DNA of 41,552 bases. It comes from a virus. The translations under genes and the position numbers were made by a program. The notes under the pieces were generated by a model, which saw only the letters and a list, made by a program, of their open reading frames with translations, was not told the origin of the DNA and did no database searches. Numbering within the stretch: the stretch's first letter is position 1; every line of letters begins with the position of its first letter. Shown here one piece after another: positions 24,016-30,805 of this stretch. The stretch covers positions 1-41,552 of IMG/VR virus record IMGVR_UViG_3300024264_000071; one strand, written 5' to 3'.

Positions 24016-24038
24016 ACAACAGTGCTAGTCATTGTTGT
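24016..24038 (+). other. Intergenic stem-loop in the early operon
   Basis: ACAACAGTG pairs with CATTGTTGT over nine bases including one G-U, with loop CTAGT. It lies 10 bases beyond the first early gene and 28 bases before the next start. No T run follows, so processing or partial attenuation is more likely than full termination. Confidence 0.5.
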
Positions 24039-24065
24039 ACCTTGTAATAGCTAGGAGTGAGACCA

Positions 24066-24650
24066 ATGACTGTAGCAAACATACTGGCAATCTATAAACT
24101 TGCCAATCCAGAAGAGGTCAAGCACGGCATGACATGGTATCATGTAGCCAAGTGCGAGTGCCAAAAGATAGCAGACAAGCACGACATATCGTTGCACATT
24201 GTAGTGGGTGTTGTGGCGGCACTATCGCCAAACAACAAGTGGGATAGAAACGTGACCAATGCAGACGACTTGATCGGTGCGTTCATGCGTGGCGACCATG
24301 TCGAATCAGTAAAGGTGAGTACATACCACACCATGAGAGCCAAGGCGTGGCGCATACTGCAAGACATGCCAGACTATTCAGAGACTAAGGCTATACTCAA
24401 TGGGCAAAAGATAGTATGCTTTTATGAGAATATCATGGGCGAGGACACATGCACCATAGACGGACATGCCAGAAACATTGCCTATGGTGAGCGAGTAGGC
24501 TTGACAGATGACAAGACTAACATAGGCAAAAAAGAATATGCCATGTTGCAGGATTTATATAGACATGCGGCGAAGCAGTATGGTATCAAAGCATATGAGA
24601 TGCAAGCTATCACATGGGTAGCATGGCGCAGAATACATAACATAGGGTAG
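24066..24650 (+). CDS. Early conserved protein with glycosylase-like (HhH-GPD-like) pattern
   Basis: A 194-aa protein and the largest of the early island. It contains VVAALSPNNKWDRNVTNAD, then KAILNGQKIVCFYENIMG and TIDGHARNIAYGERVG. The K-I-x-x-F-x-x-N-I-x-G followed by a strand and T-I-D-G-H-A recalls the arrangement in HhH-GPD DNA glycosylases, where V-D-T-H holds the catalytic Asp. Related proteins of unknown function occur in other phages. Glycosylase activity is only a hypothesis. The ATG at 24066 is preferred over the GTG at 24057 because AGGAG lies eight bases before it. Confidence 0.75.
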   Translation: MTVANILAIYKLANPEEVKHGMTWYHVAKCECQKIADKHDISLHIVVGVVAALSPNNKWDRNVTNADDLIGAFMRGDHVESVKVSTYHTMRAKAWRILQDMPDYSETKAILNGQKIVCFYENIMGEDTCTIDGHARNIAYGERVGLTDDKTNIGKKEYAMLQDLYRHAAKQYGIKAYEMQAITWVAWRRIHNIG

Positions 24651-24659
24651 GGCAGGACA

Positions 24660-24854
24660 ATGTTAAGACGTAAATTTGAAATGTTAGACTTGTTTGTAAT
24701 TAGTTTACTAATGACAGGTATCTTTTTCGGGTTGGCTATGCTATCGTTGCATGGCATGGGTGAAATGAATTGGCTGGCAGGTACAATGTTTGGATCAAGT
24801 GTATGGTGTATGATCTGTGGCTGGGGTATCTTTGCCTATAACATGGAAGGTTAG
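24660..24854 (+). CDS. Early membrane protein, two segments, 64 aa
   Basis: A 64-aa protein with two predicted membrane segments (about residues 9-30, FVISLLMTGIFFGLAMLSL, and 38-58, AGTMFGSSVWCMICGWGIFAY) joined by a short loop with Met and Glu. Function unknown; small early inner-membrane proteins of phages often affect host exclusion or membrane systems. The next gene starts five bases after its stop. Confidence 0.65.
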   Translation: MLRRKFEMLDLFVISLLMTGIFFGLAMLSLHGMGEMNWLAGTMFGSSVWCMICGWGIFAYNMEG

Positions 24855-24858
24855 GACA

Positions 24859-25080
24859 ATGAGAGTGACAAAGCACATGCTAGAAAACAGACTAGGCAGA
24901 ATTAACAGACGGCTAGGTGTAAACTATGCACTGAACAACGCACCACACTATGGTGGCTGGCAGCTAACTTGTAATGAGGGCAGCACTATCATACAGCATA
25001 GACTAGCACCACGCGAAATGTTAACGTATCTTGATGGCCTAATTGTAGGCATGGACATGATGGAAGGGGCATACAAATGA
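24859..25080 (+). CDS. Early protein, 73 aa
   Basis: A 73-aa protein: helical LENRLGRINRRLG, a short strand GGWQLTCNEG and a helical C-terminus REMLTYLDGLIVGMDMM. The pattern of an R-I-N-R-R-L-G helix followed by a G-G-W-Q-L strand resembles small accessory proteins in many phages, with no known activity. ATG at 24859 is preferred over an upstream in-frame GTG that would lie inside the preceding gene. ATGA overlap with the next gene. Confidence 0.68.
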   Translation: MRVTKHMLENRLGRINRRLGVNYALNNAPHYGGWQLTCNEGSTIIQHRLAPREMLTYLDGLIVGMDMMEGAYK

Positions 25081-25277
25081 CACTAAAAAACATACAGATT
25101 GACTTTAATAAAATTGGTAAGCGTGACCAAGAATTTATATACGAGATGCTTGCTGATTATATCATTGAACACGAACTACCAGAGGATGTAGCACCACATG
25201 ACGGTGACGCATTTGTGTTTTCGTACAGCATAGATATAGCATTGGAGATATTTGATGACACTAGTAATCAACAATAA
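25077..25277 (+). CDS. Early acidic protein, 66 aa
   Basis: An acidic, mainly helical 66-aa protein (RDQEFIYEMLADYIIEHELPEDV, then AFVFSYSIDIALEIFDD). It overlaps both neighbours (4 and 23 bases). Not recognised. Confidence 0.62.
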   Translation: MTLKNIQIDFNKIGKRDQEFIYEMLADYIIEHELPEDVAPHDGDAFVFSYSIDIALEIFDDTSNQQ

Positions 25278-25584
25278 AGACTATGACGCACCAAAAGAAC
25301 ACCTTGTCGAATCGTTAGGGGTACTGCCCTATTGGGTGACTGAAAGTGTGTTGTATCAGGAAGATAACATAGAAGAATATTTAGAGAGGCGTTACGGCTA
25401 CCCATTACACAAGTTCAATGGTACTGTGGCAGATGATGGCACATATAGCAGTGAGTACGAGGAAGACCCTGACATGCCATACATAGGCAAGATGCAGACG
25501 CACAAGGGTACAGTATACTTTTATCCGTATGCTATGGTAGCAATACCAACTGATGACGGTTACACAGTGACGAGGATGGACTAA
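25255..25584 (+). CDS. Early acidic protein, 109 aa
   Basis: A 109-aa acidic protein with many Tyr residues (EEYLERRYGYPLHKFNG, GTYSSEYEEDPDMPYIG, KGTVYFYPYAMVAIP). I do not recognise it. ATG at 25255 lies inside the end of the previous gene; GGAGATA at 25244-25250 provides a ribosome site. Strongly acidic early phage proteins sometimes mimic DNA or bind nucleic-acid enzymes, but nothing here proves that. Confidence 0.66.
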   Translation: MTLVINNKDYDAPKEHLVESLGVLPYWVTESVLYQEDNIEEYLERRYGYPLHKFNGTVADDGTYSSEYEEDPDMPYIGKMQTHKGTVYFYPYAMVAIPTDDGYTVTRMD

Positions 25585-25808
25585 TGACTAACCATTGCAT
25601 AGAAAAACCACCAGAAAAAACATGGGCTAGTGCCAAGCTGTTTAGGTGTGACCTATACGACACACGCTGGCCTGTATGCGGCACACGTTTAGTGTGGGTA
25701 GTAGTAGGTAGGAAGTGGGTGAGGTTTTGCACACCCATACAGCGAGACAAGTGGAAGATCAGACGCAGTGAGTGGGACAAGATACCAAGCGAGGAGTTTG
25801 TAAAATGA
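25584..25808 (+). CDS. Early basic protein, 74 aa
   Basis: A 74-aa protein rich in Trp, Arg and Lys (WASAKLFRCDLYDTRWPVCG, VGRKWVRFCTPIQRDKWKIRR), with three central Cys residues. It contrasts with the acidic proteins on both sides; the overlapping starts (TAATG, and ATG within the stop) imply equal translation, so a complex with a neighbour is possible. Not recognised. Confidence 0.66.
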   Translation: MTNHCIEKPPEKTWASAKLFRCDLYDTRWPVCGTRLVWVVVGRKWVRFCTPIQRDKWKIRRSEWDKIPSEEFVK

Positions 25809-26116
25809 TGAGAACATTACAGCTACACTTAGACGACAGCTACAGGCTGGACATAACGCAGGATGGGGGAGAAGGCGCACACACTATGACCCTAATGGAA
25901 TACGACAAGCAGCGTAAAGGTTATGCGATTGTCGAGGCCATCGAAGTATACGAGGCACAAGAAATGTATGACCTACTATACGAGGCGTACCGTGGTGACT
26001 TGTCTATCTGGACAAACCAGTATGTAGTGTCATTAGACATTGACAATGACAACGAACCTATGCTAAGTCTTGTCGTAGACAATGACGTAGAGGAGATTGA
26101 CAATGACAAAGCTTGA
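25805..26116 (+). CDS. Early very acidic protein, 103 aa
   Basis: A 103-aa acidic protein: a beta-rich first half (LQLHLDDSYRLDITQDG, HTMTLMEYDKQRKGYAIVEA), a helix EAQEMYDLLYEAYRGD and a highly acidic end (SLDIDNDNEP ... DNDVEEIDNDKA). Start chosen at the ATG at 25805, which overlaps the previous stop and follows GAGGAG at 25791-25796. Not recognised; the acidic tail is the only notable trait. Confidence 0.66.
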   Translation: MMRTLQLHLDDSYRLDITQDGGEGAHTMTLMEYDKQRKGYAIVEAIEVYEAQEMYDLLYEAYRGDLSIWTNQYVVSLDIDNDNEPMLSLVVDNDVEEIDNDKA

Positions 26117-26321
26117 ACTACAGGACGATGAGATTGCAATCGTGTGGTCTGTTGAGGATGTAATGATGGAGTGTGACTGGCTCACAAAAGAACAAGCACT
26201 TGATGTGTTACACAAGTTAAAGTCTTGGCATAATGCAACCATCGGTATAAATTGGAATACTATTCGTGACACAGGGGAATTTCTGTATTCACAGGGAGTA
26301 GAAGATGAGCATGTATATTGA
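26103..26321 (+). CDS. Early acidic protein, 72 aa
   Basis: A 72-aa acidic protein (ELQDDEIAIVWSVEDVMMEC, TKEQALDVLHKLKSWHN, NWNTIRDTGEF). The second segment looks like a short helical EF-type or HTH-like hairpin, but no family is recognised. ATG at 26103 is preferred over a TTG two codons earlier because GAGGAG at 26090-26095 fits it. Confidence 0.62.
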   Translation: MTKLELQDDEIAIVWSVEDVMMECDWLTKEQALDVLHKLKSWHNATIGINWNTIRDTGEFLYSQGVEDEHVY

Positions 26322-26505
26322 TACATACTGCAAGGACGTATACTCTGACGACAGGCTAGAGTATACTGTCAAAAAATTGACAGCACTATCCATCAAGATA
26401 CAGGATGCAGAGTGGGATGGTGAGGATGTAACAGCTATGCGGCAGCAGCTACACACACTAAAGCAACAGCATGGGGATGGCGTAGAGTTTACGCCAAGGT
26501 TCTAA
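26305..26505 (+). CDS. Early protein, helical, 66 aa
   Basis: A 66-aa mostly helical protein (DDRLEYTVKKLTALSIKIQD, then VTAMRQQLHTLKQQHG) with coiled-coil spacing, preceded by GGGAGTAGAAG. It overlaps the previous gene by 17 bases and the next by one. Not recognised. Confidence 0.62.
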   Translation: MSMYIDTYCKDVYSDDRLEYTVKKLTALSIKIQDAEWDGEDVTAMRQQLHTLKQQHGDGVEFTPRF

Positions 26506-26738
26506 TGAAGGTGACACCAGTACACAGAGCAGTGATGCAGACTAGACGGAGACAGACAATGAATCAGGGACGCAACAAGTATGATGATGCCTACGTTATG
26601 GGCTATCACAATGGCTATCATGGGTTGACTTATGACAACCAGTATGATAAGAACAAACAGGCTCAGTATCATATCAAGTTTAAGATGGGGTATGTAGCTG
26701 GGGAATTGTTGCGTACCAATGAGGGGACAGAGCAATGA
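26505..26738 (+). CDS. Early protein with GYHNGYHG motif
   Basis: A 77-aa protein whose core AYVMGYHNGYHGLTYDNQY resembles the A-x-x-x-G-Y-x-x-G-Y-x-G pattern of ribosome-modulation-factor-like and many small phage proteins. An internal ATG at 26559, preceded by ACGGAGAC, would give a 59-aa form that keeps the whole motif and may be the real start. Ribosome binding is only a possibility. Confidence 0.6.
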   Translation: MKVTPVHRAVMQTRRRQTMNQGRNKYDDAYVMGYHNGYHGLTYDNQYDKNKQAQYHIKFKMGYVAGELLRTNEGTEQ

Positions 26739-26914
26739 GCAGGGGGTATAAGAACTGTATGCACTGTAGTGGTGAGGCTGAAGCCTTGTACGCAGTGGAT
26801 GGGATGATTGAATACTACTGCCCTGAGTGTCAGATGCAGTGGGCAGAAGAACCAACAGCAGTACAGCAGTCACCATTGGAGACATGGTTACTAGAGAACT
26901 ACGGAGAAGCATGA
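26735..26914 (+). CDS. Zinc-ribbon protein, 59 aa
   Basis: A 59-aa protein with NCMHCSG at residues 7-13 and YCPEC at 28-32: two CxxC pairs 17 residues apart, the layout of a zinc ribbon. ATGA overlaps on both sides support it as a gene. Early zinc-ribbon proteins may bind nucleic acid or RNA polymerase, but the target is unknown. Confidence 0.68.
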   Translation: MSRGYKNCMHCSGEAEALYAVDGMIEYYCPECQMQWAEEPTAVQQSPLETWLLENYGEA

Positions 26915-27069
26915 TGGATGTACTACTTATAGTATGGATTGTATCTATGATAGCAGTAGCAGTAGTAGGTATGTTAGGTGACTATGAATCAGTAACAGGT
27001 ATACAATTTGTAGTTATGTTAGCAGGTGTATTCACCATTGGTATAGCAGGGATGCTGACCGTATCTTAA
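26911..27069 (+). CDS. Early membrane protein, two segments, 52 aa
   Basis: A 52-aa hydrophobic protein with two membrane segments (VLLIVWIVSMIAVAVVGML and GIQFVVMLAGVFTIGIAGML) separated by the short acidic GDYESVT. It starts at ATG 26911 inside the stop of the zinc-ribbon gene (GGAGAAGC before it). It is the last gene before the RNA polymerase; its end overlaps the right arm of the long inverted repeat by eight bases (27062-27069). Confidence 0.65.
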   Translation: MMDVLLIVWIVSMIAVAVVGMLGDYESVTGIQFVVMLAGVFTIGIAGMLTVS

Positions 27070-27113
27070 AGATATAGTAAAGGGGGGTCTTATCATGGTT
27101 GTAACTTTAGAAA
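27062..27113 (+). repeat. Inverted repeat, right arm, over the RNAP start
   Basis: This arm covers the end of the preceding gene, the ribosome-binding site (AAGGGGGG at 27080-27087), the ATG at 27095 and the first six codons of the polymerase. It is the reverse complement of 22755-22805 with one gap and three mismatches. Confidence 0.92.
27089..27111 (-). promoter_or_regulatory. Minus-strand copy of the phage promoter-like motif
   Basis: CTAAAGTTACAAC on the minus strand (27110 to 27098), followed by CATGATAAGACC, close to the terL-end copy (CTAGACAAGACC). If active it would drive leftward RNA antisense to the RNAP ribosome site and the early island. Confidence 0.45.
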
Positions 27114-27892
27114 CTAACCAAGACCTATTTGAACACCAGCTTGAACTTGAGGCAGACATGCTGACAGGGGGTGTCAATCGCTTCAGGAAGGCCAGAGACA
27201 AGGCCATTGAGAAGGGTAGGGAATCACACCTGCCACATGGTAGAGCCATTGTGGGTACAGTTGTGGGGCAGGTAGCACAGGGTATAGAACAGTACCTAGC
27301 CAACCCCAGCAATCCATCAAGAGACATAGCATGGAAGCGTGTCAGGAATATGGATGCAGAGCAGGTAGCCTACCTCTCAGTGGTGTCGCTGGTTGACAGC
27401 ATCAGCAGGAAGAACACACTGCTGCATGTGGCACGCACCATTGGTACTAACATTGAGATGCAGGATAGACTAGACAGATGGGTACACGCAGAAGGTAGCG
27501 TAGCAAAGAACACAATCAAAGAGGCTATGAAGAAAGCCTATGGTGCTAGACGCTACGGTCTGACACACAAGATGAACAAGGATGGTTACGAAGAATTAGC
27601 ATGGCTAAAGTCAGAGCGTGTGCATGTAGGATTTAAGATGGTGGACATCATCATCCAGCACACAGGTATTGTTAAGCTGGACACACAGCAGACTGAACGT
27701 AAACGCAGGGCTACCTACGTTAAACCTACTGACGGTACGCTAGAGTTTATCAAGGCGTTCAACGAATACATGGAAGTATCAAGACCACGCTACCTACCCT
27801 GCATAGTGCCACCCAAAGACTGGACAGATGTACAGGGTGGTGGGTTTCATGGTCACGATATAGATGAACTACCTATAGTGAGGCGCAAATGA
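27095..27892 (+). CDS. T7-type RNA polymerase, N-terminal subunit
   Basis: A 265-aa protein that matches the N-terminal domain of T7 RNA polymerase, which binds the upstream promoter and helps initiation. HVGFKMVDIIIQHTGIVKL corresponds to HVGVRCIEMLIESTGMVSL of T7, and LPCIVPPKDWTDVQGGGF to QPCVVPPKPWTGITGGGY (T7 about 269-286). It ends at the equivalent of T7 residue about 300 with a TGA that overlaps the ATG of the next ORF, which continues the polymerase in the -1 frame. Start and ribosome site lie in the right arm of the inverted repeat. Confidence 0.93.
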   Translation: MVVTLETNQDLFEHQLELEADMLTGGVNRFRKARDKAIEKGRESHLPHGRAIVGTVVGQVAQGIEQYLANPSNPSRDIAWKRVRNMDAEQVAYLSVVSLVDSISRKNTLLHVARTIGTNIEMQDRLDRWVHAEGSVAKNTIKEAMKKAYGARRYGLTHKMNKDGYEELAWLKSERVHVGFKMVDIIIQHTGIVKLDTQQTERKRRATYVKPTDGTLEFIKAFNEYMEVSRPRYLPCIVPPKDWTDVQGGGFHGHDIDELPIVRRK

Positions 27893-29538
27893 GTTTGAAG
27901 ACACACTTACGCAGACTAAAGCAGGAAGACTTGAGCCAAGAGTATGCCTGTCTTAACACACTGCAACGGACAGAGTGGCGTATCAACAAGCCATTGCTTG
28001 AGGTGATGCGTACCATATGGGACAACGGACATGAGTGGGGTAAGCTACCAGCCAAAGTGGATATACCACTACCTGAGTATCCCTTTGACCGTGACCCCAA
28101 GCAGTTGACTGAGGCTGAGAGGGATGACTTTCGTGCATGGTCACGCAAGCGTAATCATATCTACTCTCTCAACAACCGCAGCGTGAGCAAGCGCATACAA
28201 GTAGAGCGTACACTACAGATAGCAGAACAGTTTTCTAAGTATGACAAGTTCTATTATGTGTGGCAGAACGACTTCCGTTCTCGCAAGTATGCAAGCAGCA
28301 CGTTCCTCTCACCTCAGTCTGCCGATTGGAGTAAGGCACTGCTAGAGTTTGGCTACCCTATGGCTATCAATAGCTGGGACGATGCACGATGGTTGTGTAT
28401 TCATGGTGCCAACCTGTACGGTAACGACAAGGTTACACTAGACCAGCGTGAGACATGGGCATGGGAGTACGCAGAGATGTGGGCGCACCGCATTGTATCC
28501 AACCCATACGAGTGCTTGGTCTGGCTTGAGGCAGACAAACCATTCCAGTTCTTGGCATGGTGTTACGAGATGTCAGGCCTGATGAAGCATAGCTGGGGGT
28601 ATGAGACACGCCTACCTGTATCAGCAGATGGTAGCTGCAATGGGCTACAGCACCTCTCTGCCATACTGCGGGACAGGCAGGGTGGCCTTGCTACTAACTT
28701 AGTACCATCAGGTATACCTCAAGACATCTACACACAGGTGGCAGACAAGACTATCGCACGTGTGCAGCAGGACGACACAGAACTAGCACGTAAGTGCTTG
28801 GCCTTTGGCGTAGACAGGAAGCTTGCCAAGCGTCCAGTAATGATCGTACCCTACAGTGGTACACGCCACGCCTGTCGTGGTTACATAGAGGAAGCTATGC
28901 GTGAGAAGATAGATGGTGGTGAGCCTAACCCATTCGGTGATGATTTGTTTGAGGCATCCAATTACCTAGCTGGTCACGTATGGGATTCAATCAGTGAGGT
29001 AATTGTATCAGCACGTAAGGTGATGGATTACATTAAGGATGTGGCTGATGTGTATGCTCAGATGAACAGGCACATGGAGTGGGTCACACCTACAGGATGG
29101 TTAGTATTACAACAATACAGTGAGGTGCAGCAGAAAAGAATCAAGACACATATCAATGGGGGCATCGTGTCGTTGTCCTTTCCTAAAGACAAACCAAACT
29201 CTGTTAACAGGCAGAGGACAGGGTTGGGCAGCAGCCCTAACTTTATCCATAGTCTGGATGCGTCAGCTATGACCAAGACTATCAACAAGGCAAGCAATCT
29301 AGGCATCCAAGACTTTGCTATGGTACACGACAGCTACGGTACACACAGTAGTATGATGCCACTGTTGTCTGAGGTATTACGTGAGGAGTTTGTTAATATG
29401 TATGAGCAGCATGATGTGTTGACAGAGTTGAGGCAACATGCTATCAAGGTACTAGGTACTGAAGATGTACCAGTGCCACCAGCTAGGGGTGAATTAAATT
29501 TGCGTGAGATACTACAATCAGAGTATTTCTTTGCGTGA
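27889..29538 (+). CDS. T7-type RNA polymerase, catalytic subunit
   Basis: A 549-aa protein covering thumb, palm and fingers of the T7 enzyme from about T7 residue 300 to the end. Catalytic Asp247 (ADGSCNGLQH, T7 Asp537), Lys314 and Tyr322 (AKRPVMIVPYSG, T7 Lys631 and Tyr639) and Asp481 (MVHDSYG, T7 Asp812) are all present, as is DFRSRKYASS near residue 127 and the C-terminal FFA. The promoter specificity loop differs from T7, so another promoter is expected. Both halves together make 814 aa against 883 in T7. The ATGA overlap suggests coupled translation and assembly in trans. Confidence 0.95.
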   Translation: MSLKTHLRRLKQEDLSQEYACLNTLQRTEWRINKPLLEVMRTIWDNGHEWGKLPAKVDIPLPEYPFDRDPKQLTEAERDDFRAWSRKRNHIYSLNNRSVSKRIQVERTLQIAEQFSKYDKFYYVWQNDFRSRKYASSTFLSPQSADWSKALLEFGYPMAINSWDDARWLCIHGANLYGNDKVTLDQRETWAWEYAEMWAHRIVSNPYECLVWLEADKPFQFLAWCYEMSGLMKHSWGYETRLPVSADGSCNGLQHLSAILRDRQGGLATNLVPSGIPQDIYTQVADKTIARVQQDDTELARKCLAFGVDRKLAKRPVMIVPYSGTRHACRGYIEEAMREKIDGGEPNPFGDDLFEASNYLAGHVWDSISEVIVSARKVMDYIKDVADVYAQMNRHMEWVTPTGWLVLQQYSEVQQKRIKTHINGGIVSLSFPKDKPNSVNRQRTGLGSSPNFIHSLDASAMTKTINKASNLGIQDFAMVHDSYGTHSSMMPLLSEVLREEFVNMYEQHDVLTELRQHAIKVLGTEDVPVPPARGELNLREILQSEYFFA

Positions 29539-29540
29539 TT

Positions 29541-29563
29541 TCTAAAGTTACATCCTAGCCAAG
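29541..29563 (+). promoter_or_regulatory. Candidate phage RNAP promoter before the SSB gene
   Basis: CTAAAGTTACATC at 29542-29554 followed by CTAGCCAAG, three bases after the RNAP stop codon. Place equals T7 phi2.5. A TATAATT follows but no -35 box. Confidence 0.65.
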
Positions 29564-29593
29564 TATAATTAGCATAGAACAGGAGTTACAAAT

Positions 29594-30214
29594 ATGCTGA
29601 AGATTAAAGGTAATGCACAGTGGGCAAAAGTATTTGAACCAGATACAAAGTTTGTACCTGAGGGTGAATACTCTATTGAAGTCTCACTACCAGAAGAACA
29701 AGCAGCAGATGTGTGTGAACAGTTAGATAGCTTGGCTCAGAACAAGCTTGAAGAAGCTGTCAAGGACAATCCAAAACTAAAGACTGTCCTGTCCACACGT
29801 AAATCATACAAGCAGGAAGTTGACGACAACGGCAACCCAACAGGTAACATTGTCTTCAAGACTAAACTGAAGGCACGTGTTAAGTCACGTGACGGTCAGA
29901 CCTTTGAACAAAAGCCTATGGTTGTAGATGCCAAGCGCACACCTATGACACAGAATGTTCTTGTAGGTAATGGATCACTCGTTAATGTAGCGGCTGAACC
30001 TATCCCCTATGTGATGCAATCAACTAAGCAAGTGGGTGTATCACTACGTCTTAAAGCAGTGCAGGTTATCAACCTTGTCGAGTACGCCAGCAATTCATCA
30101 GCTATCTTTGATGAAGAGGAAGGCTATGTGTCAGCAGCAGTATCAAAAGATAATGCAGCAGATATATTCGGTAACGAGGATGGTGTAGCCAATGCCAACG
30201 AAGGGGACTTTTGA
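29594..30214 (+). CDS. Single-stranded DNA-binding protein (T7 gp2.5-like)
   Basis: A 206-aa OB-fold protein. KIKGNAQWAKVFEPDTKFVPEGEYSIEVSLPEE is a typical gp2.5 N-terminus and KTKLKARVKSRDGQTFEQKP lies in the core. The end is acidic and closes with Phe (FDEEEGYV ... NEGDF), like the gp2.5 tail that contacts DNA polymerase and helicase. It coats single-stranded DNA and promotes annealing. The start follows AGGAG; a promoter-like motif lies 40 bases upstream. Confidence 0.92.
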   Translation: MLKIKGNAQWAKVFEPDTKFVPEGEYSIEVSLPEEQAADVCEQLDSLAQNKLEEAVKDNPKLKTVLSTRKSYKQEVDDNGNPTGNIVFKTKLKARVKSRDGQTFEQKPMVVDAKRTPMTQNVLVGNGSLVNVAAEPIPYVMQSTKQVGVSLRLKAVQVINLVEYASNSSAIFDEEEGYVSAAVSKDNAADIFGNEDGVANANEGDF

Positions 30215-30557
30215 GGCGAGGGTCATCAGTGACCTTGATGAACGTGGCGTTTCATATAAGTATGAACCAGAGAAGCTGGCCTACTATGTGGAACGTCACT
30301 ACATACCTGACCTAGCAGTAGGTACAATGATTGTAGAACTAAAGGGATACTTCAGACAGGATGCCCAACGAAAGATGAAGGCTGTCAAGGCACAACATCC
30401 AGAGTTGGACATCAGGTTTGTATTCCAAAACGCCAGTGCTACAATACAGGGTGCCAAGAAGCGTAAGGATGGAAGCAAGATGACCTGTAAAGAATGGGCA
30501 GACCGTAATGGTTTTCAATGGGCAGAGAGTACAGTACCTAAGGAGTGGTTGTTATGA
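30192..30557 (+). CDS. Endonuclease I (T7 gp3-like Holliday junction resolvase)
   Basis: A 121-aa nuclease. The PD-(D/E)XK core is visible as IPDL followed by VELKGYF (the Asp, Glu and Lys cluster near residues 36-48), then HPELDIRFVFQNA as in T7 gp3 (HPELDIRIVFSSS) and the end KEWADRNGFQWAESTVPKEW. It resolves branched DNA and helps degrade host DNA. Overlaps the SSB gene by 23 bases and the next gene by four. Confidence 0.93.
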   Translation: MPTKGTFEARVISDLDERGVSYKYEPEKLAYYVERHYIPDLAVGTMIVELKGYFRQDAQRKMKAVKAQHPELDIRFVFQNASATIQGAKKRKDGSKMTCKEWADRNGFQWAESTVPKEWLL

Positions 30558-30805
30558 GTATCATAGATACAGCAGAAGAGATTGTATCTGAGGTTGATTT
30601 ACAGGCTGAGTTTACTAAACATGGCCTGAGTTTCTCAGTCTACATGGATGACGTAGAACTTAAAGAAGAGGTAGACTATGATGACATGGCTTACATGATG
30701 TGCCATGATGCTGATAAGTACCCTGATCCTGAACTATCTAGGATTGCAGATGGGTTACGTATGATGGCTACAATCTTAGAGGAAGAGTTGGATGCAAGAG
30801 GATAG
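30554..30805 (+). CDS. Small acidic protein between endonuclease and primase
   Basis: An 83-aa strongly acidic protein (DTAEEIVSEVDLQAEF, DDVELKEEVDYDDMAYMMCHD, MMATILEEELD). Start at ATG 30554 with AAGGAG eight bases before; a GTG three codons earlier is less likely. It overlaps both replication genes around it. Not recognised; a partner of one of the replication proteins is possible. Confidence 0.68.
   Translation: MSIIDTAEEIVSEVDLQAEFTKHGLSFSVYMDDVELKEEVDYDDMAYMMCHDADKYPDPELSRIADGLRMMATILEEELDARG

Noticed and set aside
24002-24031. TTGACA with TAGTCA 18 bases downstream as a sigma-70 promoter
   Set aside because: The -10 box is poor and the stretch is better explained by the 9-bp stem-loop at 24016-24038.
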